DNA of 64,000 bases from Bicyclus anynana. Taxonomy: Eukaryota > Arthropoda > Insecta > Lepidoptera > Nymphalidae. How positions within the stretch are numbered: position 1 is the stretch's first letter; each line of letters starts with the position of its first letter. The position numbers were made by a program, and so were the translations under genes. Below are positions 21,464-31,904 of this stretch, in pieces. The stretch spans positions 5,052,442-5,116,441 of the forward strand of contig NC_069102.1 in NCBI RefSeq assembly GCF_947172395.1, given 5' to 3'. The notes under the pieces were generated by a model. The model was not told where the DNA came from and did not search any database. It saw nothing but the letters and a program-made list of their open reading frames with translations.

Positions 21464-21529
21464 ATGTGCATAAAGTATAAACTACCCATTTTTATAGTAT
21501 TAACTACTAATTTAGAACACGCTATGCTA

Positions 21530-21624
21530 CAGCATGGTGTGGGTGACGGTTGCCTTATGACGTTCATATTATGAATCAAGTCAAACTTTCAAGAGTGAAA
21601 ATAACTGTCACCTGCACCATGCTA
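21530..21624. mobile_element. MITE family 2, copy 3 (best preserved)
   Basis: CAGCATGGTGTGGGTGACGG at the left and CTGTCACCTGCACCATGCTA at the right form an inverted repeat of about 22 bp; the interior TTATGACGTTCATATTATGA is shared with 11888 and 13244. Confidence 0.8.
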
Positions 21625-22335
21625 CACATGACAGTGGGTCACGATGGAGTTTGGCTAATATCCAAACCGTACACGATAATCGATTTGCTTTAAACAAAAG
21701 CTTAAGCCCTTATAGCATACCTACCTACTAAGGTACAAGTATACAGTGCTGTCTTATACAGGTAGTAGTGTTGTATACAGATTAGATAACATCCTATCCA
21801 AAAAGTCTGCAGTGTGCAAAAAATATGTACTTATATACAAATTTAATTTAACCTATATCAGAAAACAGGTTAATATAACCTCTCCTAATAATAATAGGTC
21901 ATTCGTAAAAAATAACTCAGTAAGTAAGTAGGTACCTTAATTTTATCTTCTTTGCTACTTACAGCATGTAAACGGGCCTTTGTGATGTTTCATATTTCAC
22001 TACCTAATTTAATTTTCTCCCGGAGTTCAGTTCAATAATATTGTTAATTTATCATTGTCTCAGAGGGTTGGCGTAGACATCAATGTAGCTAATTGTAATT
22101 GTTACACGGTTTATAGGTATATTTCGGATTAATAGGTAAGTACCCTACATATTTAAATTGTACTTTTAATATCCTACCTTAGGTCAGTCAGTGGTGTAGC
22201 GTGCCTTAGAAACCTGGATCAAAAATAGTTGGGAGGCCCTATAAATAAGCATCAAATCCCGAAAAATCCAAATACATCCAAATGACTACATACAGAAAAA
22301 AACAAAAGAGAATCGAAAACATAAATATTCTTTAG
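21625..22335. other. Intergenic stretch, nothing recognised
   Basis: AT-rich with GGTA/TACC simple runs; no gene or classified repeat seen. Confidence 0.5.
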
Positions 22336-22639
22336 TCATCATCATCATCATCATCAACCCATATTCAGCTCACTGCTGAGCTCGAGTATCCTCTCAGAAT
22401 GAGAGGGGTTAGGCATTGGCCTAACCCCTCTCCGGATTGCCAGACTTCACACGCGCAGAGAATTATGAAAATTCTCTGGTAGGTATGCAGGTTTCCTCAC
22501 GATGTTTTCCTTCAACGTTTGAGACACGTGATATTTAATTTCTTATAAATGCACACAACTGAAAAGTTGGAGGGGCATCCCCGGACCCACACCCTCCGGA
22601 ATCGGAAGCAGAGGTCATATCCACTGGGCTATCACGGCT
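22336..22639 (-). mobile_element. SINE-B, nearly full-length, reverse orientation
   Basis: The tRNA-like head is at the right (reverse complement of TGGGCTATCACGGC gives GCCGTGATAGCCCA, a box A-like start). The body has TTCACACGCGCAGAGAATT, CAGGTTTCCTCACGATGTTT and GAGACACGTGATATTTAAT, and the tail is a (CAT)n run at 22336. Other copies: 43625, 45757, 59565, 59907, 63823. Confidence 0.82.
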
Positions 22640-22807
22640 ATTCTTTATTAGTAAGTAGATATTAGTATTAAAAATACCTGAACTATGGTTGCCTGTATTC
22701 ATATTTTTTCTTACCAAGAAGTATATGGACATGGGACATGGGGTCCGAGTAGGTACACGCTTTCTTTTTAAAGAAATTGCAAAGCATTTAATCGACGCCT
22801 CCCGTGA

Positions 22808-22885
22808 CCAGAAGGCTGGCCTATATTTACCTAAGCCAAAGAATTAGTATTGCCATACAACGTGGCAATACTGCCAGCCTTCTGG
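22808..22885. repeat. Fold-back sequence
   Basis: CCAGAAGGCTGGC (22808-22820) pairs with GCCAGCCTTCTGG (22873-22885), and GTATTGCCA (22848) with TGGCAATAC (22863) inside it. Asymmetric nested hairpin. Confidence 0.75.
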
Positions 22886-23411
22886 GCACTTTACCAATGA
22901 TTGTCGATTCGGACGAATTCTACGACGCCTGAGTCTTTAGATATAATTTAAATTTAGTATATTTCCTTTTTCATTTTTACAATATGTAGTTCTAGATAGG
23001 TGCGTAGTTTTAATATTATCGTAAAATTTTATTAAATTTAAATACAATAATAAATCTACTTAGCTTCTCCATTACTTATTGAACATCCATCGTATATACC
23101 CATTACAATGGAATAGCACCTACATAAACAAAGCTGCAATTAATGCGAAATTGCTGCAACATTAGAGCTGAGACATTACTAGAGAATTGCTTCGTTCATG
23201 TTTTATTTGTTTTACTTACAAATTCGCATTAGTTAATGTGCGAAATACGAGCAGGATGAGGCGGGTAATAGATCTCATGGCCATGGATCACTGCGGGAGG
23301 AGGGTGCCCCATCAATCAGCTCAGAGCGATTACAGCGCGTGTGGTACAAGCTACGAACTGCTAGTTACTTGGCTGTAGCCATATTGCCTGTCTATTATTA
23401 TATATTATTAG

Positions 23412-23640
23412 TATACTAGCGGACGCCCGCGTGAAACTCGATGTAAACTTTCAACTACCTCTACCCTACCCCTACCCTACCCCTCAAAAAAAAAGAAATG
23501 TCCTATGTCCTTCTCCTGGCTCTAAACTACCTCCCTGCCAATTTTCAGCTAAATCGGTTCAGCCGTTCTTGAGTTACAAGTGGAGTAACTAACACGACTT
23601 TCTTTTATATACCTATATATAGAGACAATAAATTGAGATG
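23412..23640 (-). mobile_element. Helitron-like element, reverse
   Basis: Starts ACTAGCGGACGCCCGCGTGA (reverse of a 3' hairpin plus CTAG) and carries the TCAGCCGTTCTTGAGTTACA phrase seen at 12720. Confidence 0.6.
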
Positions 23641-23774
23641 TAAGCTATCCTATCTTTCAAGTTGGATGAAAATGCACACGGAATGCAAATCAAATTTAAA
23701 ATCGGTTTAGTAGTTTAGGCGGCCAAACACGTGACGAAATTTTTATATATATAATAAAGATATTTATTAATGAA

Positions 23775-23830
23775 CTAGCGGACGCCCGCGACTTCGTCCG
23801 CCCTTAGACCTCTTTCATCCACCCCTTACC
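23775..23830 (-). mobile_element. Helitron-like 3' end only
   Basis: ACTAGCGGACGCCCGCGACT followed by TCGTCCGC: the terminal hairpin (GCGGACG...CGTCCGC) and CTAG end without the body. The body-like piece 24367-24580, beyond the next element, may be its separated remainder. Confidence 0.55.
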
Positions 23831-24363
23831 ATTGGCGTATCTAGCAGGGGCGATGGTACCTAACAACCCGATTCCTATCTTTGCTTCTAAAATATCCACG
23901 AGTTTTACGGATGTTAATAAATTAACGTACATATGTACTGTGACTCAGCCAAAAACACATTCAGACTAAAAAACACATTAACGGGTTTCCAACAAGAAAG
24001 TTTCAGTCTTCGCTACTGGTATCTGGGATTACTTCCGGGTGGGCCCACATATTACTGAACAGAGTCGAAACTCAATTTAAAAATTTCGTTAAAAATATTT
24101 GTGGACGCAGAACTCGGATATGACTTGACTTATTTTTTTTTTCTTTGTATCTAGGGCAGGTATCCGAAAAGGTTTTAATATATTTTTCAAAATCTTTATT
24201 AAAAGTTGTAATGGTTATTATTTGATATTTTAAATGATATTTTGTGTAAATTTATTAGCATTTCCGTGTCCATCATAGAATTTCAAATCGGTAGCCCAGT
24301 ATCCTAGGGTGAGCGCTGGACCATTCTTGGGTGGACCCGGCCCACCCGCTATATACGCCTATG
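23830..24363. mobile_element. Possible TIR element inserted in a Helitron-like copy
   Basis: Left end CATTGGCGTATCTAGCAGGG and right end CCCGCTATATACGCCTATG are imperfect inverted repeats. It separates a Helitron-like 3' end (23775) from Helitron-like body sequence (24367-24580). Confidence 0.5.
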
Positions 24364-24366
24364 CCC

Positions 24367-24580
24367 CTTACAGTAGTATCGCTGTAAAAATGGAGTAACT
24401 TCTCCCGTTTTCCCAACATTTCCTTTCACTGCTCTGTTCCTATTGATCGTAGCGTGATGAAAACTATACTATAACCTGCCCTGGAGTATGAAGAATAATT
24501 GTACCAAGTTTTGTTAAAATCCGTCGAGTTGTTTTTGTTTCTATAACGAACAGATAGACAGACAGACAAAAATTTTACTG
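24367..24580 (-). mobile_element. Helitron-like body fragment
   Basis: Contains ATCGTAGCGTGATGAAAAC and AAAATCCGTCGAGTTGTTTT, phrases shared with other members of this class, and a GACAGACAGACA run. Confidence 0.5.
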
Positions 24581-24652
24581 ATTGCAGATGCCCCTAAGGG
24601 CAACTATCCCCAACTGTTTATTATAAGTGTTGTATTGTTGCAGGAGAGCAAA

Positions 24653-25150
24653 ATGCCTCGTAAATATAAAAGAAAACAGCGTGTTGTCCTTCGTACTGTA
24701 ACCTAGACCGAAGACAGTATGCTAGCAGCATTTGAAGAGATGAAAAAGGAAGAGAAAAGGGTAAATCAGATTTCTAGAATATAAGAAATACCATCTAAAA
24801 CATTAAGACGAATACAGTTATTTTCAAAATAACTGTATATGTACTGTTGTTTTAAATTTGATTTACTTTTACTTTGTATTGTATTGCATCATATCATTGT
24901 AGTTACTATCTGGCATAATTATTACTAAAAAAATATTATACATATCCAGCATTTATTTTTATTTGTTTTATGAAAACATCCTGTAATAACAAAAAACGAC
25001 TCGTGGCTCTTACATTAAAATTAGGAGAAGCTGGATTTCTGCCGGACCGAACAGCAATACGTCAGTTAGCATACCAGTTTGCTAAAAAGCTACAGCTAAA
25101 GCATAACTTTAACGAAGATGGCCAAGAAATGAAAATGAAAGTTATATAAA
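24653..25150 (+). pseudogene. Degenerate pogo-like transposase (psq/HTH region)
   Basis: ATG at 24653 reads MPRKYKRKQRVVLR, then a TAG where a Trp is expected, then EDSMLAAFEEMKKEEKR and a TAA: the start of a pogo/pipsqueak-type DNA-binding domain. After about 220 bp of non-coding sequence, 24999-25150 reads RLVALTLKLGEAGFLPDR and AIRQLAYQFAKKL, the CENP-B-like second HTH region, before a stop. Nothing of the DDE catalytic core is seen. Dead insertion. Confidence 0.7.
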
Positions 25151-26300
25151 GCACCATAAAGACTGATTATAATAATATAGTTGTTTGATTTCAGAACAAA
25201 CCAACTACAATGTTTAAACTAAGTCGCCAATCGCCACTAAGGGCACCTATCCTCAGGAGTTTTTTCATGATAAGTCATCTATCCGCCACAGTAGGCGTCT
25301 ATCCCATTTTTTAGAGGTCCAAAAAAATACAATTTACACAAAATCTACACATTCTATATCAGAACAATTCAGATAATATAGAACATTAAGAAATATATTA
25401 AATATCTCCCAAAGAACGCAATGCTCTAAGATTATAAAATTCAGAGTTATTTAGCATTAAGCAAGGGAATGAAGAATACACAAGTAACTATACAAAGACG
25501 TTTTTAAATTTGGATTTTTCGGAGTCGGAACCGAAGTCGGAGGCAGGGTCAGAAGTGGTGGTGAAGAATTATTTTCATTTATTTTTTAATTATAAAATAA
25601 AACAAAAAATTGGCATGTCTTCTAAATAACAAGAAATTAAATTAAATTAACTGAAATATTGTAAGTAGCAAATTATGCTTCATCTTCCGATTTAAAAGTA
25701 TCGGAGCCGAAGTCGGAATAATAATAATCGGAAGTTCCGACTTAACGGAGCCGGAGTCGAAGCTCCGTAACATCCCTGATATGTACATACCTATTACCTA
25801 CATAGGTATACTACGTGTGTATATAGTAAAATTGCGAAAAAAAATTGATCGCTTATATTTTGGGCCAGCGAACAAACAAGTCCAGCGCAATTCGACAAGC
25901 GATTGATCTGGCGGGCGTATTAATTGCTCTTGTAGTGTAGTCTTGTCTGAACCTAACGCTTAGATGTATAACCTACCTACCTTTGCTCAGCTATTATCTG
26001 TATTTTCTATTGTAGGTAGATATCTATTTGTTGACATTATGGAGCTTAAATCCATAACGCTGCTTCATCGTGGGTTGGCGGACTAAATATATAAATAAAT
26101 AAATAATAAATCTTTATTTATCAACACTTCATATCACAATTAGGTTGAAGCCCTGCCTCCGGTACCTACTAGTTATTACTGTATTATCTACAGGAGGCGG
26201 TGTCTTTCCATTTTCAATGCTTATTCCCTATAGGTAAGTACTTAATTATATGCTTATCCCATTAATCTAAGGGTGATTATCTAAGGGTGATAATAAACAT
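25151..26300. other. Repeat-like intergenic DNA, no gene seen
   Basis: Includes 25505-25770, rich in GGAGTCGGA/GAAGTCGGA words as short irregular repeats, and an AATAAATAAATAA run near 26090. Nothing else recognised. Confidence 0.45.
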
Positions 26301-26309
26301 CATTATCAA

Positions 26310-26760
26310 CATCATCGCATTTTTCGCCGATAGACGTTCACGGCTGGATACCTAATAACTCTTGTAAAGACTTCCTATTAGGTACCACGGACAAGAGTCG
26401 CTTGCATCCAAAAACTTCCTTTTACCCGACTGACGTCAGCGGACTGCCTAGTACGGGGTCACCAATCCAGTAGGTAGGTACAGTTGAGACCCCAATGTCC
26501 ATCTGCTCTCGAACTATATGTGCAACACACCGTCTATTAGATTTGGTAAGTGGCTCGTTGAGCATGAGCTGTATCGGATGAGCTTCTCATTTCTAATTCG
26601 ATCATGCAGAGATACTCAGAGCATAGATCGCTTTATCGTTCGATGGCATATTCTTTCGGTTGTCTTATGATTATGAGGCCCACAGCGGATTCGGAACCAT
26701 AGTCAACACTGTCAACACGAACTGTAGTTTCGTCTCCAGTTTTGAACGATGAGATTTAAC
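26310..26760 (-). mobile_element. RTE-like LINE relic, reverse
   Basis: Retains the order CCGATAGACGTTCACGGCTG, GTACGGGGTCACCAAT, TTCGATCATGCAGAGATACT and GCGGATTCGGAACCATAG found in the clearer copies at 27253, 27885 and 54306. Heavily mutated. Confidence 0.55.
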
Positions 26761-26804
26761 GTAGTTTCTCTAACGATGCCAATCAGCCGAATTGATGCGA
26801 GTGA

Positions 26805-26853
26805 TGCCTAATTATGATCAAAAGTTTAGATAACTTTTGATCATAATTAGGCA
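26805..26853. repeat. Perfect hairpin A
   Basis: Arms 26805-26826 and 26832-26853, 22 bp perfect (TGCCTAATTATGATCAAAAG...), 5-base loop. Confidence 0.92.
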
Positions 26854-26864
26854 CTATCATCTAT

Positions 26865-26907
26865 GGAGGTCTTGATAGTGCCTACTCTAGGCACTATCAA
26901 GACCTCC
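26865..26907. repeat. Perfect hairpin B
   Basis: Arms 26865-26884 and 26888-26907, 20 bp perfect (GGAGGTCTTGATAGTGCCTA and its inverse), 3-base loop CTC. Only 11 bases separate it from hairpin A, and GCACTATCA is shared between the spacer and its stem. Confidence 0.92.
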
Positions 26908-26997
26908 AGTCAAGAGACTCTAAACCACTCCAAACTAAAAATTTTTACTGAGAATTTCTTGGATTAAGAAAGATTAGTCTCACTCTCACCTAATGTA

Positions 26998-27157
26998 GTC
27001 GCAAACCGCACCGGAAAGCGCAGTGGTAGTCGACCTCCCACTATAGGTGGACTGAGGAAATCATGCGGGTTGCAGGGAGCCGCAAAGTCCATGCAAGAGG
27101 ACTATGTGCAGCAGTGGAGGTCCATCGGCTGTTAGTGACTATGATGATGATTGGGCC
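26998..27157 (+). mobile_element. RTE-like LINE 3' fragment
   Basis: GTGGACTGAGGAAATCATGC, then GGAGGTCCATCGGCTGTTAG and an ATGATGATG tail: the RTE 3' terminus in sense. Confidence 0.6.
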
Positions 27158-27252
27158 GCCGCCCGGTCGGGATCCCAGGACTCACACTTCGTGATTTGAA
27201 GACACAAAGGCTAGTCACTTGACCAATCAGCGATGGTTATACCTACACCTGG

Positions 27253-27540
27253 GTTGTGTGCGCTTTCCGGCGCAGGGTCGCCATTCCAACACCTTGGGAC
27301 CAACAATGACCACCAGCTCTTCGGACTATGTATCCTATCCATTGCCACTTCAGCTTCGCGACTCACTGAGCTATGTCAGTCAGTCAGACTTTGGTTCTTC
27401 TGCGGGTCTTTTCATTTCTGATTCGATCACGCAGTGACACTCTAAGCATAACTCGCTCCATCGCCCGCTGAGTGACTTTGAGCCTTTTTTATGAGGAAGG
27501 AATACAGTAAGCGAAGTCTCGGATCCGTAAGTCATCAATG
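27253..27540 (-). mobile_element. RTE-like LINE fragment, reverse
   Basis: GCAGGGTCGCCATTCCAACA, TCAGCTTCGCGACTCACTGA, ATTCGATCACGCAGTGACAC: reverse of the KLKW/ARR region of the RTE C-terminus. Confidence 0.6.
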
Positions 27541-27609
27541 TACCTATAAACACCTATGGAAAATTCCTTATCCAATCCAAGTGTGTACCTAATGAGTCCT
27601 CACTCCTCA

Positions 27610-27755
27610 TGGTAAACCCTACCGGTAAAGATGACCCGCCAAGCGATTTAGCATTACAATGCCACAAAGAAACCTTTCAGAGTTATGGATAGAATAAACT
27701 TGTAAGTAAGTACCTACCTCTTTAAAGTTAGCTCACTACCATCTTAGACTTTTAT
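27610..27755 (+). mobile_element. Diverged SINE-A fragment
   Basis: CCCTACCGGTAAAGATGAC, CGCCAAGCGATTTAGCATTA and GAAACC match the SINE-A body; head and tail are missing. Confidence 0.55.
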
Positions 27756-27884
27756 TATCTTATCACGTCGCCTATTTTAAAGTTTAATATAATACCTAGA
27801 TACGGATACAAATTTTATAATATACAGACCTACCTACTACTACTAATCTAATGAAAATTTATTAATGAATGCATAACATTACAT

Positions 27885-28013
27885 CATCACGCAGAAATAC
27901 TCCTAGCATAGCTCGTTCCATCACCCGCTGTGTGACTCTGAGCTTTCTTAGGAGGCCCATAGTTAGCGACCAAGTCTCGGAACCATAGGTCATCACTGGC
28001 AACACGCACTGTT
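27885..28013 (-). mobile_element. RTE-like LINE fragment, reverse
   Basis: CACGCAGAAATACTCCTAGC, CATCACCCGCTGTGTGACTC and AAGTCTCGGAACCATAGGTC; the same block recurs at 55303-55380. Confidence 0.6.
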
Positions 28014-28330
28014 CAAAGACTTATGTCGTCAAGCACTAAGGAATTTCGGAGAAGAACTAAATTCACCGACATAGCTCAACGTGTCGCGAAGCTGAAGTGG
28101 CAATGGGCGGGGCACATAGTTAGAAGAGCCGATGGCCGTTGGGGTCCCAATGCTGGAATGGCGACCCCGCACCAGAAAGCGCAGAGTTGGTCGACCCCCC
28201 ACCAGGTGGACTGACGACATCAAGCGAGTCGCAGGTATTCGCTAGAGGCGGCTCAGTATCGTGATGTTTGGAAGTCCCTACAAAAGGCCTGTGTGTCCTG
28301 CAATGGACGTCCATCGGCTGACATGACTAT
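28014..28330 (+). mobile_element. RTE-like LINE C-terminus and 3' tail
   Basis: Plus frame reads IAQRVAKLKWQWAGHIVRR and ADGRWG, a typical RTE-type C-terminal signature, then shifts frame into RVGRPPT-like sequence and DDIKRVAGIR, ending in GGACGTCCATCGGCTGACAT and a short GAT-rich tail. It meets the reverse fragment before it head to head. Confidence 0.7.
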
Positions 28331-28984
28331 GATGATAATGATATCATCATCATCATTAATAAAATATCAATCATCAATCATATTCAATGAAATTACACCT
28401 ACCTCCATGAAGTTATATAGTCCGAAATATGCTGATAATAATTTGACATGGCCGATACTTACCAGTTTCACCGTTCAAAACTACTCGTATCGAGGTAGGC
28501 AGGTAGGTACACTTAAGCACAGAATACCTATACCTACATAGTCGTAATAACAAGATTTAGGAGGATTTTTAATAGTGTTTTGTATTATATTTTGTATTGT
28601 TTAATTGTTAAAAATTAAAAAAAGGACAAATTAATAAATAATAGAAAAAAGACATAAGGCTATTATATAAGGTACCTATCTACCTACTAAAAAAAATTAC
28701 ACAACTAAGTAAGTAAGTACTTAGGTATTTCAATTGATCTACGTGTCTACGTATCTACCTATTGGTGGTAGGCGCGTGTCAACCTGCTTTTTGTCGTGCG
28801 TAGGTATTTAATTAATACGCAAGTTTGTGCGATATTTTATGAATGCAATATACCTACAGCTACGACTAACATGAAATTGACTTAATTATTAAAAGTAACA
28901 ATTTAAATAGATACCTATTATCTAAACAGGTACGAAGGACGGTAACTACTATTCTTAATTACTTGTTTATTAACATAACATTGT
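28331..28984. other. AT-rich intergenic stretch, nothing recognised
   Basis: GGTAGGTA simple runs; no gene seen. It forms the sharp AT-rich left border of the CpG island. Confidence 0.5.
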
Positions 28985-29456
28985 TTGCGAATTGCGACAT
29001 TCGCTTTTGAATTTCCGCATAACCTCGTTATCATAAACAAACGAAGGCGAGCGCGAACTATCGGCTCCCGCTATCAATCGCGAATCGATGCCGCGCGAAT
29101 CATTTGTTTTAATAGCGCGAATAAAAACAATATAAAGGTAGCGGGCGGAGCGTATAACAGAAATATCAGTTTGATATCGCGCGGTTTGATTCGCCGTGAC
29201 GCGGGACGCCTTGGGGCGGGGCCTCCGCAGAGAGGGGGCGCCGGGCGAACGGCATACCATTCCGTGCGAGCTACGGCGACGCTCGCATCGTACCGGAGTA
29301 CCGGAGTACCGTACCGTAGCGTACCGCGCGACCGCATTGCATGTACCGTGCGCGTGTGAGCGTGTGACACGTCCCGGTGTGGCGTGTTGTTGTTCCCGTG
29401 TTCCTAAAACCGCCAAGATTCGCGTGAAGAACCGCGAACCGGTGCCGGCGTATGCC
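28985..29456 (+). promoter_or_regulatory. CpG-rich island, probable promoter and 5' UTR
   Basis: A marked rise in GC and CpG against flanks that are strongly AT-rich, with CGCGCG, GGCGGGGCC and an irregular TACCGGAG/TACCGTAC short repeat at 29289-29328. Long overlapping open frames on both strands here are a by-product of the low stop-codon frequency. It leads into the candidate first exon at 29457. Confidence 0.6.
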
Positions 29457-29504
29457 ATGGCCGACGCCGACCGTGATTCGGACCTTGGAGACGACAGCCC
29501 CGTG
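29457..29504 (+). CDS. Candidate first coding exon of an unidentified gene
   Basis: ATG in a good context (TATGCCATGG) followed by 16 codons, MADADRDSDLGDDSPV, acidic and serine-bearing, ending exactly at a perfect donor GTAAGT in phase 0. I do not recognise the protein. The frame is also open upstream to 29196, but the ATG at 29457 has the better context. A short acidic N-terminus in a CpG island before a long intron is a common layout for insect regulatory genes, which is inference only. No second exon is found in the window. Confidence 0.5.
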
Positions 29505-31433
29505 GTAAGTGCGAACGTCAACAGCGTGTTGTTTTTGTGTTGTTGTTGTCACATACGACAATGTTGTTGGCCACTGATGGTCTGTCAACAGTGCAGTTGT
29601 ATTTCAGACCTTAGGAACATTGGTCACTCAATTCTTATTACATTTTATGGTGGCCAATTTAACAGTTCCATTTAAATTACTAAATACCGTCAAAGTAGAT
29701 AATTATTTTAACAGGTAACATTTTGAATTAGGTAAGTTTGATAATTTATTTTGTAATGCTAAGGACCCAATTAGGGTTGTCAAAACTTATGCGTTTAAAG
29801 TTTTTAACTTTGCCTAATCTACCGCATTTTAATGCGCCTGTTACTTAAGTACCTACTTGCAAATATTTTTTACTTGACAAAATATAAGAATATCCATAAG
29901 AATGATTTTATTTATTAGTCTAAGTAATTGAATTATCAAAACATTTTGAGTGCACATATAATGTGGCCCATTTTGTCACACGCTGTTGGAATTTATCGCT
30001 TTTTTTTCAACGCCTACCTACATTTTCTTATAATAGTATTGATATGCAAGTAGCAACTATAGAAATCATGTGTTTAAAAAGGTAACATATCTTTTGCTCT
30101 AAGAAAAACAATGTTCGAAAATTTGCCATAGCAACGTATGCAAGCCGTCGCAACAACATTGCAATATGAAGCTAATTATCTACCAAACGGCTGTCATACA
30201 TAAAAAATAGATTTTAAGGGACTGTAAATGTCTGTTTTGTTGGGTCTATATAAAAAAACCATGAAAATATTTATGAAAACGTATAGGGTAGGTAAAGGTA
30301 AATAAGTGTCTACTTATGCCTACTTATTAATCAACTACAGAAGTGACAGATCTGCAATCTAGATGTACCTACCTACCTAACCTACCAAGGTAGATTGGAA
30401 CTAGTCATATCAGCCCATTCATAATTTTGGAAGATAAACAAAAAGCATTTCGCGTAGGCAATATAAATTTGAAGAATTCCTTATCTGATTATACCTGTGA
30501 TGATAAAACTTGCCCCAAACTATGACCGTTATCAAAAAGCTATTGTTGTTAGAAATAATCTCACTAGCCTACCTATTTACCTGTATTGACGTATCTACCT
30601 ACTCTAGCTAAAAATGACCAATACAAATGTGACTAGCAAACGCTCGCGGTTTCACTCGATCCCGCAGGAATTCGGGGATCAAGAAAATATTATCTATTAG
30701 AATGAAGATGTAACTTTTTTGGTTTGGTGAAAGAATGATTAAAATCGATTCGAGTATTTTCGAGTTTACTTAATTGTAACAAACCAAAAAATCTAATTTT
30801 ACGTACTCTTTAAATTGTTTTAGAAGCTGTCTAATTTTGAGTAGCGTTACTTTATCTATGAAGTTAAGCAAATAAGTTTTAGAAGTTTTCTATGTATAAT
30901 TAGGTATCTACCTAGCTACCTGTACCTCCAGATGGGTCGATTTATGAGCGCTAAATGGAGTTCCATATCGCGTAAAAAGAAGAAAAACACCTTTTTTTGA
31001 AAGACAAGAATGTGTTTGTTTTTACAGACAAGAATTAAAATAAATACCTATCAACATTTTTATTTATTGGTATTCTATGTACACTCAGTTTCTATATATG
31101 TCTTTACTAGTAGATTGAGGTATGTAGGTATGTAAAATGTTGGTTTGGTCATGTGTTAAAGAAAAAAATTATTTATTAAATTAATGATTAAGGTATGTCA
31201 CGGAATATTTAAGTTGATAAATGATAGAAAATCACAAATTTATTAATGACGACCTATTTTTGTAAAGAGGACAAAAAAAAATTTACTGCAAGTTTGCACA
31301 TGTGCTGCCAGCGTCGGCGGCTTTCAGCAAAATGGCGTCGATGCGCTTATTAATAACAAATTCGTAGACGGGATTTTATTACCGATGGGTCCTTTCTAGG
31401 GTTGCCACCTAATTATTTTAAATAGGTATGGTA
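29505..31433. other. Long intron or intergenic DNA, no exon seen
   Basis: AT-rich; a Helitron-like 3' end in reverse at 30633-30680 (ACTAGCAAACGCTCGCGGTT) is the only classified piece. Confidence 0.5.
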
Positions 31434-31562
31434 TGGGTAGAATAAACTTATGCATCTTTCAAGTAAGCCCACTTCCATGTTAGACTGCACTGTCACTTAA
31501 CTTCAGGTGAGAACTGATCGCAGTCTAGGGCTAACTTATCATCGATAATAAAAGAAAAAAAA
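31434..31562 (+). mobile_element. SINE-A 3' fragment
   Basis: AAGCCCACTTCCATGTTAGA, CTGCACTGTCACTTAA, GGTGAG and GGGCTAACTT then an A-rich tail: 3' half of SINE-A. Confidence 0.6.
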
Positions 31563-31904
31563 AGCAAAAATATTACCTAGCAAGATATTAACAAAACATA
31601 TTTAAACTAAAATAAAAATCTAAGTATTTTATACATTTTTTGAAAACCAGAATCCCTTATAATTATTATCTGACGCGGTGGTGGCTTCATTGCTTAAACT
31701 GTTGCGAAGGAAATATACAAATAGTACCTATGCTGTTGGGTATACCTACCTGAACAGTTAAGAGTCTAAGAATCATATTAATATGTGGTCTGAGACTTTT
31801 GAAACTTACTATTTCCGAAGCCACTATGGTCCAAAGACCATACTTGCCCACCGTACTTACTTGGTACGAGCATGGACTGCCAACTTTCAGCATTTCATTA
31901 GATC

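Noticed and set aside
28970..29675. Long overlapping frames on both strands as proteins
   Set aside because: The CpG-rich composition lowers stop frequency on all frames; only the 29457 ATG with the GTAAGT donor is supported.
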